From the NCBI GenBank assembly GCA_963854735.1, contig OY978097.1, positions 1,612,001-1,676,000 of the forward strand: a stretch of 64,000 nt of DNA, given 5' to 3'. Every line of letters begins with the position of its first letter. Within the stretch, counting starts at the first letter, position 1. The notes beneath the pieces were generated by a model. It was not told the origin of the DNA, made no database searches, and was given only the letters and a program-made list of their open reading frames with translations. A program made the translations under genes and the position numbers. This DNA is from Marvania coccoides. Its lineage: Eukaryota > Chlorophyta > Trebouxiophyceae > Chlorellales > Chlorellaceae. Below, piece by piece: positions 1 to 12,108 of this stretch.

Positions 1-776
1 CATCCATTGGGGAAGGGCCCTGGGGCGGCGCTGCTGGCAGAGGAGCTGCCTCCAGCGGCACAGAAGCAGCTGCTATCTCACTTTCCACCACAGCCACCAG
101 CTCAGCCCCAGCAGCATCAACCACCACTGCTGCTGAACACGGCCCACCAGCGTCAGCCCCAGCCTCCTCGATTCTTTCCTCTTCTCTTTCTTCCTCCATT
201 GGAAAGTCATCGTCTTGGGTGGGGTCAAACAGCCGCATCGTGGCAGCCAGAGCTTGGCTGCACGCCCGAACCTGCGCGCGTGAGATGTAGGCGGTAGACC
301 CAGGGGTCCGCCCCGCTGTCGGCGGCGGCGCTTCGGCGCCAGCAGCAGCCGCAACGAAAGGAGGCGCAGCCGTCGGCAAACCATCCTGCAGCTGCGCCTG
401 CACTACAACGAGCTCCTCTCCATATTCACCATCATTTCCAACAGCGAAAGCTCCGGCAACAACTGGAGGAGAGGCCTCCTCAGGCTGCGGAATCCGAGTG
501 GTACCCTCTGCTGCAGCAGGCGGCACAGGAAGCGCGGATCGAGGTCTGCGCAGCCCAGGGACGTGCACCGCCGCAGCTGGCCTCGCCGCCAGCTTCGCCA
601 CTGTAGGAAGGGGCAAAGAAGCGGCGTTGCTGCTGCCGTCAGGATTTGAAGCGTCGGCAACAGGGCTGCCACCCAACGTACCCATGGCCATGCAGCCATC
701 GTCGGTGAAGCGCTCAGGAGCAGGGTCGTGCTCTTCTTCGTCGTCCCAGCTGCCGTCTACCTGAGGAATAAAGCGG

Positions 777-853
<77 letters not shown>

Positions 854-2911
854 ACTCTCCCCTTCTTCCATCACTTCGTCATACTGCTGGTGATGCCGCT
901 GCTGCTGCTGGTGATGGTGGTGGTTTTGATCCTCGCCCTGCTGCTGATCTGCAGCTGCTGGCATGGAGCACTCCAGGATGTCTTCACATTCCCGCTGAGT
1001 CGCTGCCAAAAACTGCCGCTCGCGCTCCTCTTGGACGCGGCGGAGCGCGTCGTACTGCGTCGCTAGAGGGAAATCACCCTGAGAGTCTGCTCCAGCTTTG
1101 TTTCCCTGAGAAATTTCGCTCTGAGTGGCAGCAGCGGGGGTCGCTTGCATTGCCAGCGCCAACAGCAGGTCCTCATCGTCGATGCCGTGCCTGCCCAGCT
1201 CCTCCTCGGCCTCCGTTACATCCCCGCCTTGGCTGGCAGCTGCCTGCATTATAAGCACGAAGACTGAAAAAGAGTGAAACTCAACCAAATGAAAATTCAC
1301 GAGAATACTCTCCGTACCTCTGCCTGTGCGTGCTGAAGGCTGGCCAGCTCTATTTGCGTCGCGGCTACCACCGCTTCGTCTACAAACCTGCGGTACTCCT
1401 CTCTTTCTTCAGCACTGTCTGCTCCCTCCGCTGCCCCACCCTGGGGTCCGCCAGGCATCCCAGAAACTAGAAGCGCATCATTCGCGGCCTGAGTACCGCG
1501 AAGAAGCTGCTGTTGCTGCTGGCTAGGGCGCTGCAAACTGACTCCCCCGGCTGCGCCACCGCCGCTGCCACGTCCTTCTTCGTCTTCATCTGCCCACCGC
1601 TGCTTCATCTCCTCCTCCGCCCGCAAAAACTGCTCTCGGTAGGCGTAGACAGCGGGACCCAGTGGCTGTGGGGAGCGGGGAACGTCTGCCGGCGGCGACG
1701 GCACTGCCCCGCCACACCTCCGCCTCTCCTCTTCCCACATGGGTGCCAGCGACTCCACCATGCGCACGTCAGGCCCAGCAGACGCTAGTGAGGTCCGAAT
1801 CAGCTCTCGCTTGTTCAGAACGTCCTCCACGCAGGCGTCCAGCTCGATATCGCACGTTGTTTGCCGCTTGTGCGTCCCAGCGCTGCTGCCGATGCTGGTG
1901 CCCCACCGCATGCTGAGCGGCGTGCCTTCGGCCGTCCACACCCGATTGCCCAGATCCCTACCCCCGGCGCCGAAGGAAGGCCGCGTGGCGGGCGTCGCCG
2001 TGGCCTCGCTGTCCTCTAAAATCGGGCGCTGAGCCCACCCAGGGCGAGCCCTCAGCGCAGCGCCGTCTGCAGGGAGCGGCGCGCGAAACAGCGCCTTCCC
2101 CAGCATCAGAAACCCCATGCCCTGCAGGTTGAGATCAATTTTGAGCTGCAGAAGGAAGGGCACGTGGCTCTCGTGCGGCTGAAACTTGCGGTTGAGCACC
2201 GCCCCTGCTCGAAGCAATGCCGCCGCTTTGGCGACGTCTCGAGGGTCGAACACCAGGATTTTGATCCAGGGCTGCTCCTCGGGATGGTACCCGTAGTAGG
2301 GTGTGCCGCGCACGAGGGTGGCTGCCAGCACTCGCTGCCGAGCGTGATGGGCCGCCCCTGCGGCAGGGGCCTCTGCTGCTGCTGCTCCCCGTGGGTTGTT
2401 GCCGCCCCCCGCGGCGCCCAGAGACAGCGCGGCGTTGAGGGACAGCGCCAAACGGCGCGCGTATGCCCGCGCTGCACTCATCAAACCAGTCTAAAGCGTT
2501 AGTTGGCATGGACGGAAACTATTCAAAACTAACAAAAATAAAAAGAAATTGGCAAAATTCGGGCTCACCGTCATCTGGATCTTGAGGGAGATCGCTGTGG
2601 TAGGGGATGTAAAAGTAGGGGAAGGCTCTGTGGAGGTGGCAGCAGGCCTTTTGGCCTCCGGGGGTGGCTCCAAAGATTCTCACTACCGGCACCTTTTGGA
2701 TCGCCGTTCCCTCCAGCTCGGACCAACACACGTCGAGTTCGGGGAAGGGAGGAGCCATATAGTGGTCCAACGCGACGATCCGCACGGAAACAGGCTCTGG
2801 AGGGGTTGGGGCCGTGGCGGTAGACAGCGGGCGTTGGGCTTCTCCTGCTTGCGCAGACTGCCTGTAGTAGGAGCCTCTCGACCCCGTGGGCCGCTCCGGT
2901 TCCCTCGTCAT
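1..2911 (-). CDS. REV3: DNA polymerase zeta catalytic subunit, N-terminal part (cut by window edge)
   Basis: Exons (minus strand) 2911-2569, 2471-1318 and 1243-1; the last stays open to the edge, so the polymerase domain lies outside. Exon 1 encodes the REV3 N-terminal signature (SVRIVALDHYMAPP, then a CCHLHRAFPYFYIPY block) after a leader of about 38 residues. Exon 2 holds the conserved GTPYYGYHPEE and QPHESHVPFLLQ blocks of B-family polymerase N-terminal domains. Exon 3 is low complexity, with a His/Gln-rich stretch and 25 consecutive Gln (about residues 630-654). REV3 is the catalytic subunit of translesion polymerase zeta in the nucleus. Intron donors are G/GTGAGC and GAG/GTACGG. The start is the ATG at 2911. 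It is head-to-head with the SET-domain gene. Confidence 0.9.
779..853. repeat. (CTG)25 trinucleotide microsatellite inside REV3 exon 3
   Basis: Twenty-five perfect CTG units on the plus strand, read as 25 CAG glutamine codons in REV3 on the minus strand. No CAA interruptions are present. Further CTG-rich patches lie at 890-960, in a His/Gln-rich part of the same exon. Confidence 0.95.
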
Positions 2912-3601
2912 TCATTCAGCAGTGCGAGCACACCATGGCAAGCTTTCGAACTGCCCTTTCAGCTGCTTGTGATCATAATAATGAGAATGAAGTATAATTC
3001 CTGTCGTTTTCACGCACCGCGGCGTTCCTGCTTCATATCTAACAGGAGTTAAACATTTTTTAATGACGTAACTCCGAAAATGAGCGAATGAGATTTGGGA
3101 CTTCACAAAATGAAGGACCCCAAGAAATGCGTGCTGCCCATTTTTTCACTTTTTCCACCGCCGCTCGCTTGAGAGAAAACTGAGCTTCAAACGCTGCTGA
3201 TAAACATCATAAACCAGATTAAACACCACCGCATCGTCTTCTCTTTCAACGCAACGCGGGGAGAGAGCCCGCGAACCCTGTTTTATCAAAATTTTAAAAT
3301 AATTCGATTTTCTTCCAAAAACTTTGCGCTCGGCACGGATCAAACTCCTACTTCGAGCTAAACTAAAGTGAGTGATGTTCAATCACTGCGAGGCCGGCTG
3401 CTGTCCTTCAACGACAGCGCCAGCCACTCGCGAAGTGAACACGAAGGCTCGTTCTTTCCCCGTTGTTCGTTCTCGCTCGCCCCCGCAGTTGTGTGGGGCC
3501 TGTTTCCGCAAGCCAAACGGCATACTAATTAGGTTCTGCCTTCGAATTTGCAGCACCCAGCCACGGTGCGACATGACGACCGTTTGAAGATTGAAATCGA
3601 G
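2912..3601. promoter_or_regulatory. Divergent promoter region REV3 / SET-domain gene
   Basis: Between the REV3 ATG (2911, minus) and the SET-gene ATG (3602, plus). AT-rich in its left half; no convincing ORF. Must hold both promoters and 5' UTRs; I recognise no specific element. Confidence 0.55.
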
Positions 3602-6600
3602 ATGGCTGCAGAACAAGAGGTGAGTCGCCCGTGCTCCCTGCAGCACTATCCGATCGCGTTCTGCACTCATTAGCGCGCACCACAACCTGCAGCTCGCTCA
3701 TTTTGCCCTCTGTTTTGATGCTTTTTTCCATAGGGTGACGGCGGTGCCGTCAGCGCAGCCGCTGCAGCAGTGGAGGCCCCCTACGAGGAGGTCTGCGCCA
3801 CGGTGGAGGCGCCTGCCTTTGTGGCGGATGCGTCCGCCGTCAAGGTGGTCTGGGCCAAGGTCGGAAGCCACCCCTACTGGCCGGTGAGTTCAGCAGCTCT
3901 TCAAAACCCTTTCGACAGATATTTCTTTTGATATTAGTTGTTACTTTCCCAATAGTATAGTACAACTGCTCTTTCTCTTCCTCTTCAACTTTTATAACCT
4001 TCTTACCCTGACACTAAAACAGATTTGTGTAACGCCTCACCCCCCCTCCCTGTCACCTCTGATTTTTTTCCCCCTTCTTTCTTCTCAGGCGCAAGTGCTG
4101 ACCCGCAAGGCGGTGAACGCCCGGCCCGCCCTCCAGAAGACCTCGCGCTCCAAGGCGGCGGTGGTACCCGTCATGTTTTTTGGGGACAACAATTCCCTGG
4201 GCTGGCTGCCTGAGAAAATGGTGCTGAGCTGGGCAGAAGGCGTGCAAAACGGCTGCCACAAAAAATCGTCGGCGAGAATGAAGGTGGGGGTGCGGGAGGT
4301 CGCCGCATTCCTGGCGCAGGAGGAACCCCGCGTGTCCCCCGCCCTGTGGTGGTGTTCACCCCCCGGCCCTGGCGGCGAAGTTGTGGCGATCCATCCCAAC
4401 CGGCACCCGCTGCCGTTTGCGCCGACCACTGCTGGAGTGGCGGCCGACGAGCCCGCGTCGCCTGGGGGACAGTCTGGCATGCGGTGGAGCGCGCGCGACG
4501 TGCTGAAGCCCTTCGTCAACCGTCTGCGCCGGCTGTTTCCGATGCTGGCTGCGCAGCCAGTGCCGGGCGCCACCAACGAGCTGTTCGACTGGGTGCGCGC
4601 CTACTTCGCTGCGGACCTCAACTTGGACCAGCCCCTCAAGGGCAAGACCCCTGCAGACCTGCTGGCGCAGATGTTCAGCCACCGGTCCGGGGGTCGGATC
4701 ACATCTGCCCAAGCCGCGCAGTTTGTGTCCTCCCAGCACGCCGACGAGCAAGGGCTGGCGGCGCTGGGGGTGGACCTGGTCGCATGGGAGGCTTCCCTGC
4801 CTCAAATCGACCCTGCGAAGATCCCGGTCAGCCGCCGCCCGCCGCCGGCGCTGGCGGGGCTGTCTGGGTGGACAGACCCCTCAGCGCCCACGCTGCAGGT
4901 GGTGAACGGGCGGCTGGTGATCCCTGCGCGTGTGCGCGCGGGGAAGACAGTCAGCGCTGGCGCTGCCGCTTCTCACACCGCTTTGTACGCTGACGAAGAC
5001 GACGGCGGGGCAGAGGGCGAGGCAGCCTCGGCGGCGCCGCGCGCGGGCATGGACGACCCCCCCAGCTACATACACGTCAAACAGAACGTGTGGGTGTCGC
5101 GTCCCCGGCCAAAGTAAGCTAGTTTTAGTTTGTCTGTTCGAAATAAAGTTGATTTCTACTTTGTTTACTTCTAAAACTGATTCCTTCATTTTATCTTTGA
5201 CTGCGTAGGCGGTTCTCCAAGGATGAGATCTCAGTGTGCAACTGCCGCCCCCCCCCCCTGCCGATGGACTTTTTCAGCCCTGTTGACGCCAACGCTGCAG
5301 CAGCAGCACAGCAGGAGCCCGTCGCGATGGAGGTGGACGCTGGTGCAGCAGAGGTCAATGCGGAGACGCAGCAGGACGACGCAGATGACGATGCTGCCAT
5401 CGTACGCCGCATGGTGCAAGCAATTTTTGCACCATACATCGTAGCACAACAGCAGGCGCAGCCGGCTGCTGTCCTAGCACCAGGTGACGCGGTCGGAGCT
5501 GCACCCGCGCAGCTGCCTCCTCTTCCCCCGCCGCAGCAGCCGGCAGCGGCAGCGGCGGCAATGCAGCGTCCTGGTTCCCGCCGCGGTGGCGCCTCTGCTG
5601 GGCCCTCCCGCCCCGGCTCCCGCATGCAGTCCGCCAACAGCGGGTCCTTGGACCAGGGCGGAGCAGCGAGCGCAAGCGCTGGCGGTCCCGCTGTTCCCTC
5701 TGGCGCCTCTCTGCCACGGGATGGCTGCCAAGAGGGCTGCCTCAACCGGCTGTCCTTCATCCACTGCGACCCCCGCACCTGTCCCTGCGGCGAGCGCTGT
5801 TCCAACCGTCCTTTCTTCCAGCTGGAACAGCCCAACATGGAGGTGTTCCTCACCGTAGACAAGGGGTGGGGGGTGCGCGCCAAGGAGTTCGTCCCCAGGG
5901 GCAAGTTTGTGGTGGAATATGCTGGCGAGGTGAGCCAGATATTGACCCAGTGATTTTATTACATAATAATCTCGATATTTAGTTTTAGTTTTTAGTCCCC
6001 CCCCCCCCCCCCCCCCCCCCCCCAAAAATGCGGGTTTACTTACAATTTCTACGTTTTTCTTTCTTCTTCTGTAGGTGGTGGACGACTACGAGATGAAGGT
6101 GCGCATGGAGGCCGCCCGCCGCGCCAACGAGCCCCACTTTTACATGATGGAGATGAGCACCGGTCTCATCATCGACGCCCGCCCCAAGGGCAACGTCGCC
6201 CGCCTGCTCAACTCCTCCTGCGACCCCAACTGCGAGACGCAGAAGTGGCACGACGCCGCCACGGGCGAGGTCCGCGTCGGCATCTTCACCCTGCGGGACG
6301 TTGCTCCGGGCGAGGAGTTGGTGTACGATTACCACTTCCAGCAGCTTTTTGGGGAGGGCGGCGGTGAGAACGGGGAGTACCAGTGCCGGTGCGGCGCTGC
6401 CAACTGCCGGGGCACGATGGACGCCAAGGTGGATCGCGCTGCAGACTGCGGGCGGCGCATTGAGATCTGGTGGCCGCAGGACGATTGCTACTACGCTGGG
6501 CGGGTCACCGGGTACTCCTCTGTCACCGGCAAGCACAACATCGTGTACGACGACGGGGAGAGCGAGAAACTGGACCTGAAGGTGGAGGAATACCGCTGGC

Positions 6601-9600
6601 TGGTCGAGGAAGAGAGCCCGGTGGAGGCGATTGCTGCAGTGATCGAAAATGTGGTGGCAGCCACGGTGACGGCGTGCGAACCGCAGCAGCCCGTTGCTGC
6701 CGAGCCCCAGCAGCCGCAGCGGCGGCAGAGGCCTCAGGCGCCTGCGGTGACGTTGGAGGGGATTGCAGCGGCAATGGAGGCCCCTATGGTGGAGCCAGCA
6801 GCGGCGGATGACCTTGAGTCTGCGGACTCGCTGCCACCCGCACCCATGGCCCCTGAGCCGCCCTCTGCGCTGCCCCCCGTGCTGCCCAAACTGTCTGCGC
6901 TGGCACCGCCGATGGCGGCGCCGGCACAGAAGAGAGGCCGCGGCCGGCCACCTGGCAGCGTCAGGAAGCTCCCCGCGGTGCCACACATGGCTGTGCCTGC
7001 CGCTGCGATGCCTGCGGCGGCTGTTCCTGCAGTTGCGGTTCCGATGCCTTCTGTTGTTGGGCTTCCTGAGGAGATGGAGGCGTTGGCGAGGCAGCTGCTG
7101 CTGGAGGGCGCGTGCCCAGGGGAGCTCCCGCCGCTGCACGCTCTGCGCGCTGTGCTGGAGCCTGCTCTCTCTTCCGCTCTTGACCACGTGGAGTTGGCCT
7201 CAGCGAGCTTGCTGCGGAACCCTCCTGCAGCAGCACCAGCAGCGGTGCCGGAAGGCGATGTTGAAATGAGCCCAGCTGGCGAGGAGGCTGTAGCGCCTGC
7301 AGAGGCGTTGGTGGAGGAGAAGAAGGCGGAAGAACAGGCTGCAGCGGCCATGGACTTGCCTGCGCCTGGTGAGGCTCCTCAGGATGCAGAGAAGAAGAAG
7401 AAGGAAGAGGAGGGAGCCCCCAACAACGTGCTGCAGCCGCTGGAGAACGGCTGCCACACAGCTGCGGAGTCTGCAGAGCAGCGGCAGGCGGCAGAGAGCT
7501 GTCCGCCGCCGCCCCAGGCAGAAGCAGAGCAGGGCAAACCCGCTGATGCCCTTGCTGCGTTTGCTGCTGGCCCCAACAGCCCACCCAAGGCGGAGACAGT
7601 AGTGGTTCCGTCCTCTGCCACGAGCAGCCTGCTCAACGGCAGCCCAGCTGCTCTGGCACCGCAGCCGCCGCTGCAGCTGCCGCTGCTGCGCTCGCTGCAG
7701 GAGGTGATGCAGACCGCGGCCCCCGCCGTAGCTACCGCCCACTGCGCCTCCCTCCGCCTACGCCTGTCGGAGCTGAGGGCGTATTTGGAGCGACACGCGC
7801 CGGCAGCTGCCGCAGCCGCAAACAAACACATCGTGGACAACCCTGGGGCACAGGCGGTGGCTGGGCGGCTGCATGGAAATGGAATGGGCAAGGGCCCCGG
7901 GCGGCCTCGCCGCAATCCGGCGGCAGCTAATACTGCCGCCTCCCCGAAGGCCTCCCGCCAGGCGCAAGCTGCTGCCGCCGCTGCTGCTGCGGTCCCCACC
8001 TCCGTGAGCGGCCGTGGCCGCAAGCGCCAGCGCAAGATTTACGGCGAAGACTTCCTGATGGAAGATTCAGACCAAGAGGGAGGGGCAGGAGCAGCGGGAC
8101 GCGCTGCTGTTGCATGCGGTGCCCCGGCTGCCGCAATTGCCGCCATGGCAGCTGCTGCAGCAGCTACTCCAGTTGAAGCTGCTGCGCCGCCTGCTGTGTC
8201 CCAGCCCTCTGCAGCCCCTCAGGAGGCCGTGAAAGTGGAGGCGGAGGCTCCCAATGGGGTTGCCGTCGCCGGCAGTCCCACTGCTGCGGAAGCCCTGCCA
8301 CCTGCCGCTGCAGCTGTGCATGTTGAGCAGGTGCAGCAGCTCCCGCCGCCGTCTCCCACTGCGGCTGTGGCAGAGGCCCCAGCTCCCACTCCCGCTCCAG
8401 CTCCCGCTACGGTGGCCGCCCCCATTGCCGCCCCTGTGCATGGGCGCCGAGGCAGCGGCGCGGGCCCCCGTCGCGGTGGCCCCACTCCCAGCTCCACCGG
8501 CCTCCCCGCCCGCACCATTCTGGTGGCCAAGCGCCTCACCAACAGCGACGTGAGCAAGGGTCGCATCCTGCTGCCCCGCGCCGCCGTCGAGGCGAACCTG
8601 TCGTTTGCTATCGGCCGCGCCCACTCTCTGGTGGCCAAGGACCACATGGGCCAGGCGTGGGAGTTCACTCTGCAGTCCTGGGCCAACGGCATGGAGAGCC
8701 GTCGAGTGTACGTGCTTGAGCACGCTGGAGAGTACATCAGGCACCACGTGCTCAAGCTGGAAGACGTCATCGGCATCTCATGCACGCAGGCAAGTTTTTA
8801 CAGCAGTTTGTAATCCTCATTAGTAGCTAGCATTTATTTTAATATCTTTAAAAAAATTTCTTCCACACGCAGGAGGGCGAATTCCTGGTGGAGTACAACA
8901 CCGAGGAGGTGTGCAGCGCTGCGGAGACGCAGCAGGCGGCGCGCGCCACCACCGCCTCCCCGCAGATCCACCATGCGCCTGCTGGCGGTGCTTCCGGAAC
9001 CAACCCGCTCATTCAGCACAACGCCGGACGCTGCACCCGCAGCGAGTACTGCAACAAGCCCGCTGGGCACCCCGGCTTCTGCATGCGCACGCCCGGAGGG
9101 GCGCTCAAACGGCAGACCGCCGCCGCGCAGGCCCGCGCCACTGCTGCTGCCGCCGCCGCTGCAACAGCCGCAGCGGAGGCACAGGGGCACTCCACTGGGC
9201 ACTTGGCCACCCTGGGCAAGCGCATGCCGTCGTTTGACGAAGGCGCGCGGCAGAAACGCTCCCGTCGGCCACCCCGCAAGACTTCGTCGTATCACCTCAG
9301 TACCGAGGAAGACGAGGCGTCGTACTCGGAGCTGGACGATGACGAAGATGACGACGAATTCGATAGCGGGGCGGCGCAGGCTGCGATGGGAGGAATAGAC
9401 GCAGAGAGGGCCGCGCTGGGCGGCCACGCGTGGGGCAATTGCGGCATGGGCAGCGCCGCTCCTGGAGCTGGGCTGCCTTTCGGCGGTGCCGGGGCGGTTG
9501 ACCCCAGCGGCGCGCTCGGCGTGTACGCATCTTCCACGCACGCCGTCGCTGTGGGGCCTGGCCCTGCGGTGATGGCGGCGGCGCACCGCTCAACGCCCCC

Positions 9601-10225
9601 CCCTGAGATGGGGCCCTCGGTGCCGCCCATCTTCGTGATGGCGGCCGACGCAGATGCCCCGCCGCCCATGGCTCCAGGCATGCGCTCCCCGCTGCGCCCC
9701 TCCTTCATCGCCCGCCAGAACTCCTCTCAGCCAACTCGGTCGGTGAGCCACTGCTCCGTGGCGTCAGGAGACTCCGCTCCGCCACCGCAGCATGCGCAGC
9801 AGGCCCCGCCTGCCGTGCTGTCTGGCGTGCCCATCGAGATGGCAGGAGGCGGAGCCAGCCAGCAAGTTTCGCAGCAACAGCAGCAGGTGTCGAACCAGCA
9901 GCAGCAGTCGCACTCACAAGGCACGGCCCCCAGCGGCGGTGCACCCCAGCAGCAGCTGCCCGGCCAAGCCAAGCAAGCGTTTCCTTCGCTGCCTCGCCCG
10001 GTGGCTGCCCCGCAGCTGCCTGCCGTGCAGCCCCCCTCTGGCGGCGCCTTCATGCTGCCCCCGCTGCAGGCGTCCATGCCTGTGCCTCCCCTCAGCGTGC
10101 CGCTGTTTGGAGGGGCACCGCCGCTCAACGCGCCTGGAGTTGCCCTGCCAGGGCAGCCGCTGCAGGAAGCTAACGACCAAACTGATTTTGACTGCATGAG
10201 TTTTCTTAACGGGGAGGGCAAATAA
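3602..10225 (+). CDS. PWWP - AWS - SET - postSET - Tudor-like - AT-hook - B3 histone methyltransferase
   Basis: Exons 3602-3619, 3734-3883, 4089-5113, 5209-5929, 6075-8789 and 8873-10225 give 1993 aa. Domains in order: PWWP (about 40-130, core SHPYWPA); AWS zinc cluster starting near 407 (VCNCRPP), interrupted by about 155 Ala/Gln/Pro-rich residues, resuming with CQEGCLNR...CPCGERCSN; SET (about 605-735; GWGVRAKE, VEYAGE, NSSCDPNC, LVYDYHF); postSET (CRCGAANCRG); a Tudor-like segment (about 766-812); AT-hook-like motifs RGRGRPPG (about 924) and PGRPRR (about 1243); a B3 domain (about 1450-1560; RILLPRAAVEANLSF, YVLEHAGEYI); and a small CxxxxxC motif ending NKPAGHPGFC (about 1600). AWS-SET proteins usually methylate H3K36. 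The usual NHSC signature reads NSSC. The last intron is GC-AG (CAG/GCAAGT). AATAAA-like signals follow the stop. Confidence 0.88.
5997..6023. repeat. 27-bp poly-C run in SET-gene intron
   Basis: Homopolymer of 27 C inside the intron 5930-6074, on the sense strand, about 50 bp before the acceptor. Its exact length may be affected by sequencing slippage. Confidence 0.9.
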
Positions 10226-10876
10226 AATAATAAAACTATAAAATAAACCAATTCCTCTCTAGAATATTTTTTTCAAAGCAGATACGATGAATTAAAAAAA
10301 AAATGTCCTTCACTCCGATTTTTCATTTAGCCCCCCCCCCCCCCCACACACACACACAAACACACGCACACGACTGCATTTTTACTTCGTGTTTTCCCTT
10401 CCCTTTTCTTCTTTCTTTTTTCCTTCTTTTTTCCATTCATCTTTGTCAGCTCAACTTTGTTTTTTGATGAAGTCAGCGTTATTTCCCTTCTTTTTCTTTA
10501 TTGGTTGAGAGTGCCTTTCTGAAGCAGGGGCGCCTGCAACCTCTTATGCCATTCATTCATTCATTTTTAAGGTTACCTGTTTTCTTGTTCAACCAATATT
10601 CAATGCGTGCTCCCCCATAATTGGTGTAATTCTTACAGTGTACAGTTCTGTGTGCAAGAGAGATAGAAATCACCACAAAAAGTTTTCGGAATTTCTTTAG
10701 CGAGGGAGTAAAAATGGAGGTACTAGGTGAAGTACGTTGTCAGTCAACTGCCATAGCGGGCTCATAAAGCCAGTGCATGGGTTATAATATGAAAACAGGT
10801 ACTACGTGTCATTTAACTACAAAACTACACTTTCCCCTAAATTCTAAGTTAGAAAAATCGTTGAAATGGGGGCTAT
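10226..10876. other. Convergent 3' spacer SET gene / VPS24
   Basis: AT-rich spacer with AATAAA-like motifs just after the SET-gene stop, a run of 15 C (10331-10345) followed by a CA-rich dinucleotide tract to about 10370, then T-rich sequence. No ORF that I can support. Confidence 0.6.
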
Positions 10877-11624
10877 CTACGCTGCCCGCAGCCCCGCCAG
10901 CCTCTCCATCAGCTCGTCGTCCTCTTCCTCCGTCGCCACCGCCGCCGCAGGCGTCGCCATGCCTGGCACTTTTGTACTGGGCACCGCTGACATTTGGCTG
11001 AGCGTCTCTCCGGTGATCTCCATAAGCACCTGGTCCACAGCCTCCTCTGCCGCCTCCTCCACGCCGTCGGTGTCCACCGCCGATGAGATGGCGTCGTCCA
11101 TCATCTCTTGGATGAACCCAGCCTTGGCCATCTCCCTCGCCATGTCTTTCATGTTGGCCTGCATCTGCGGTACCTTTATCAGGCTGTTCATCGTCTTCAT
11201 CATCTCGGAGGAGGACTTGATGGTGCCCGCGGCGCGTGACATGGCCAGCATCTGCGTCATTTCGTTGCTCAGGCACATCATGTTGGCCTTGTTGGCGGCA
11301 ATGCGGGCCACGGCGCCACGCAGCCGCACAACCTCACGTGCGAGTAGCTGCACGAAGCAGACAGTAACAATGCCGTGAAATTAGATGGAAAGGTCGGGTT
11401 TTCCTCCAAAGATTAGGATCAGAAAGCAGTCCTACCTTTGCTGAGGCCATGTCGTTGCGTTTGGCCGCTTCCTTGATCGCCGCCGCTGCCTTTTTCTGCT
11501 CCAGCAAGAGGTCATTTTGTTCTCGGTCGGCAGAGCGGATTTCAGCACGGATGGACGCCTTCCACTTGCGAACCATCTCCTTGGGGTCCTCCTTTTTGAA
11601 TGGGTTCCATGATCCTTTGAACAT
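10877..11624 (-). CDS. VPS24: ESCRT-III subunit VPS24/CHMP3
   Basis: Exons 11624-11436 and 11347-10877 give 219 aa, close to the family's usual 220-225. The basic N-terminal helix (WKASIRAEIRSADREQ) and the block MMKTMNSLIKVPQMQANM followed by KEM-type helices match Snf7-family VPS24. The acidic C-terminus ends in a MIT-interacting motif of the MIM1 type (DDELMERLAGLR), which binds the Vps4 ATPase. It should act in membrane scission at endosomes and related sites. The start is the ATG at 11624 (MFKGSWNPF); the frame extends upstream only through a GTG. Donor AAG/GTAGGA, acceptor TGCAG. It is divergent from the F-box gene. Confidence 0.9.
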
Positions 11625-12108
11625 CGTTGCCCCCACTCGCCAGCGGGTGGGAGGGGTGCGGTTGGGGGGCTGGGGTGGGGGGGAAGGGGGGGACGAGGGG
11701 TGGGGGAAGAGAGTGACGCCACGGCCGCCAAATCCGCCAAAATAAATTCAGAAGAGCGTCTTAGGGCTAAGCTGCTCTACCGCGGGTTTCAAGCTCGCCC
11801 TTTTAATCGCAGCTGTTTGAAAAAAAAAGTTTGAGAAACAGAATTGATTTTTATTTAGGAGGACAAATGGCTGTCTGTCATATTTGTATGATTATTAATA
11901 TTGCCAGTGTTATACAAAAAGGAAGAAAATAGAAAATCAAATGAAACCAGAGCTGGTTGAGGGACCAATTTTGGGCTGGATTTTTTTGAAACCAATTTTC
12001 GTCATATTAACATTTAATTTTTATTTGTGCTGGCCGTGAGAAGATTTCTAAATATCAAATACATGCCATAGCTTCTTCACACAGTTGAATAATAATAAAA
12101 TAAGAGGC
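11625..12108. promoter_or_regulatory. Divergent promoter VPS24 / F-box gene, with G-rich block
   Basis: Positions 11645-11706 on the plus strand consist almost only of G runs of 3-7 separated by 1-4 bases, just upstream of the VPS24 ATG. This is a strong G-quadruplex candidate on the VPS24 template strand, or a C-rich 5' UTR in sense. The rest (11760-12108) is AT-rich. Confidence 0.6.

Noticed and set aside
728..1066. Poly-leucine frame on the plus strand
   Set aside because: Product of reading the CTG array in reverse; the minus-strand frame continues REV3 without stops to the window edge.
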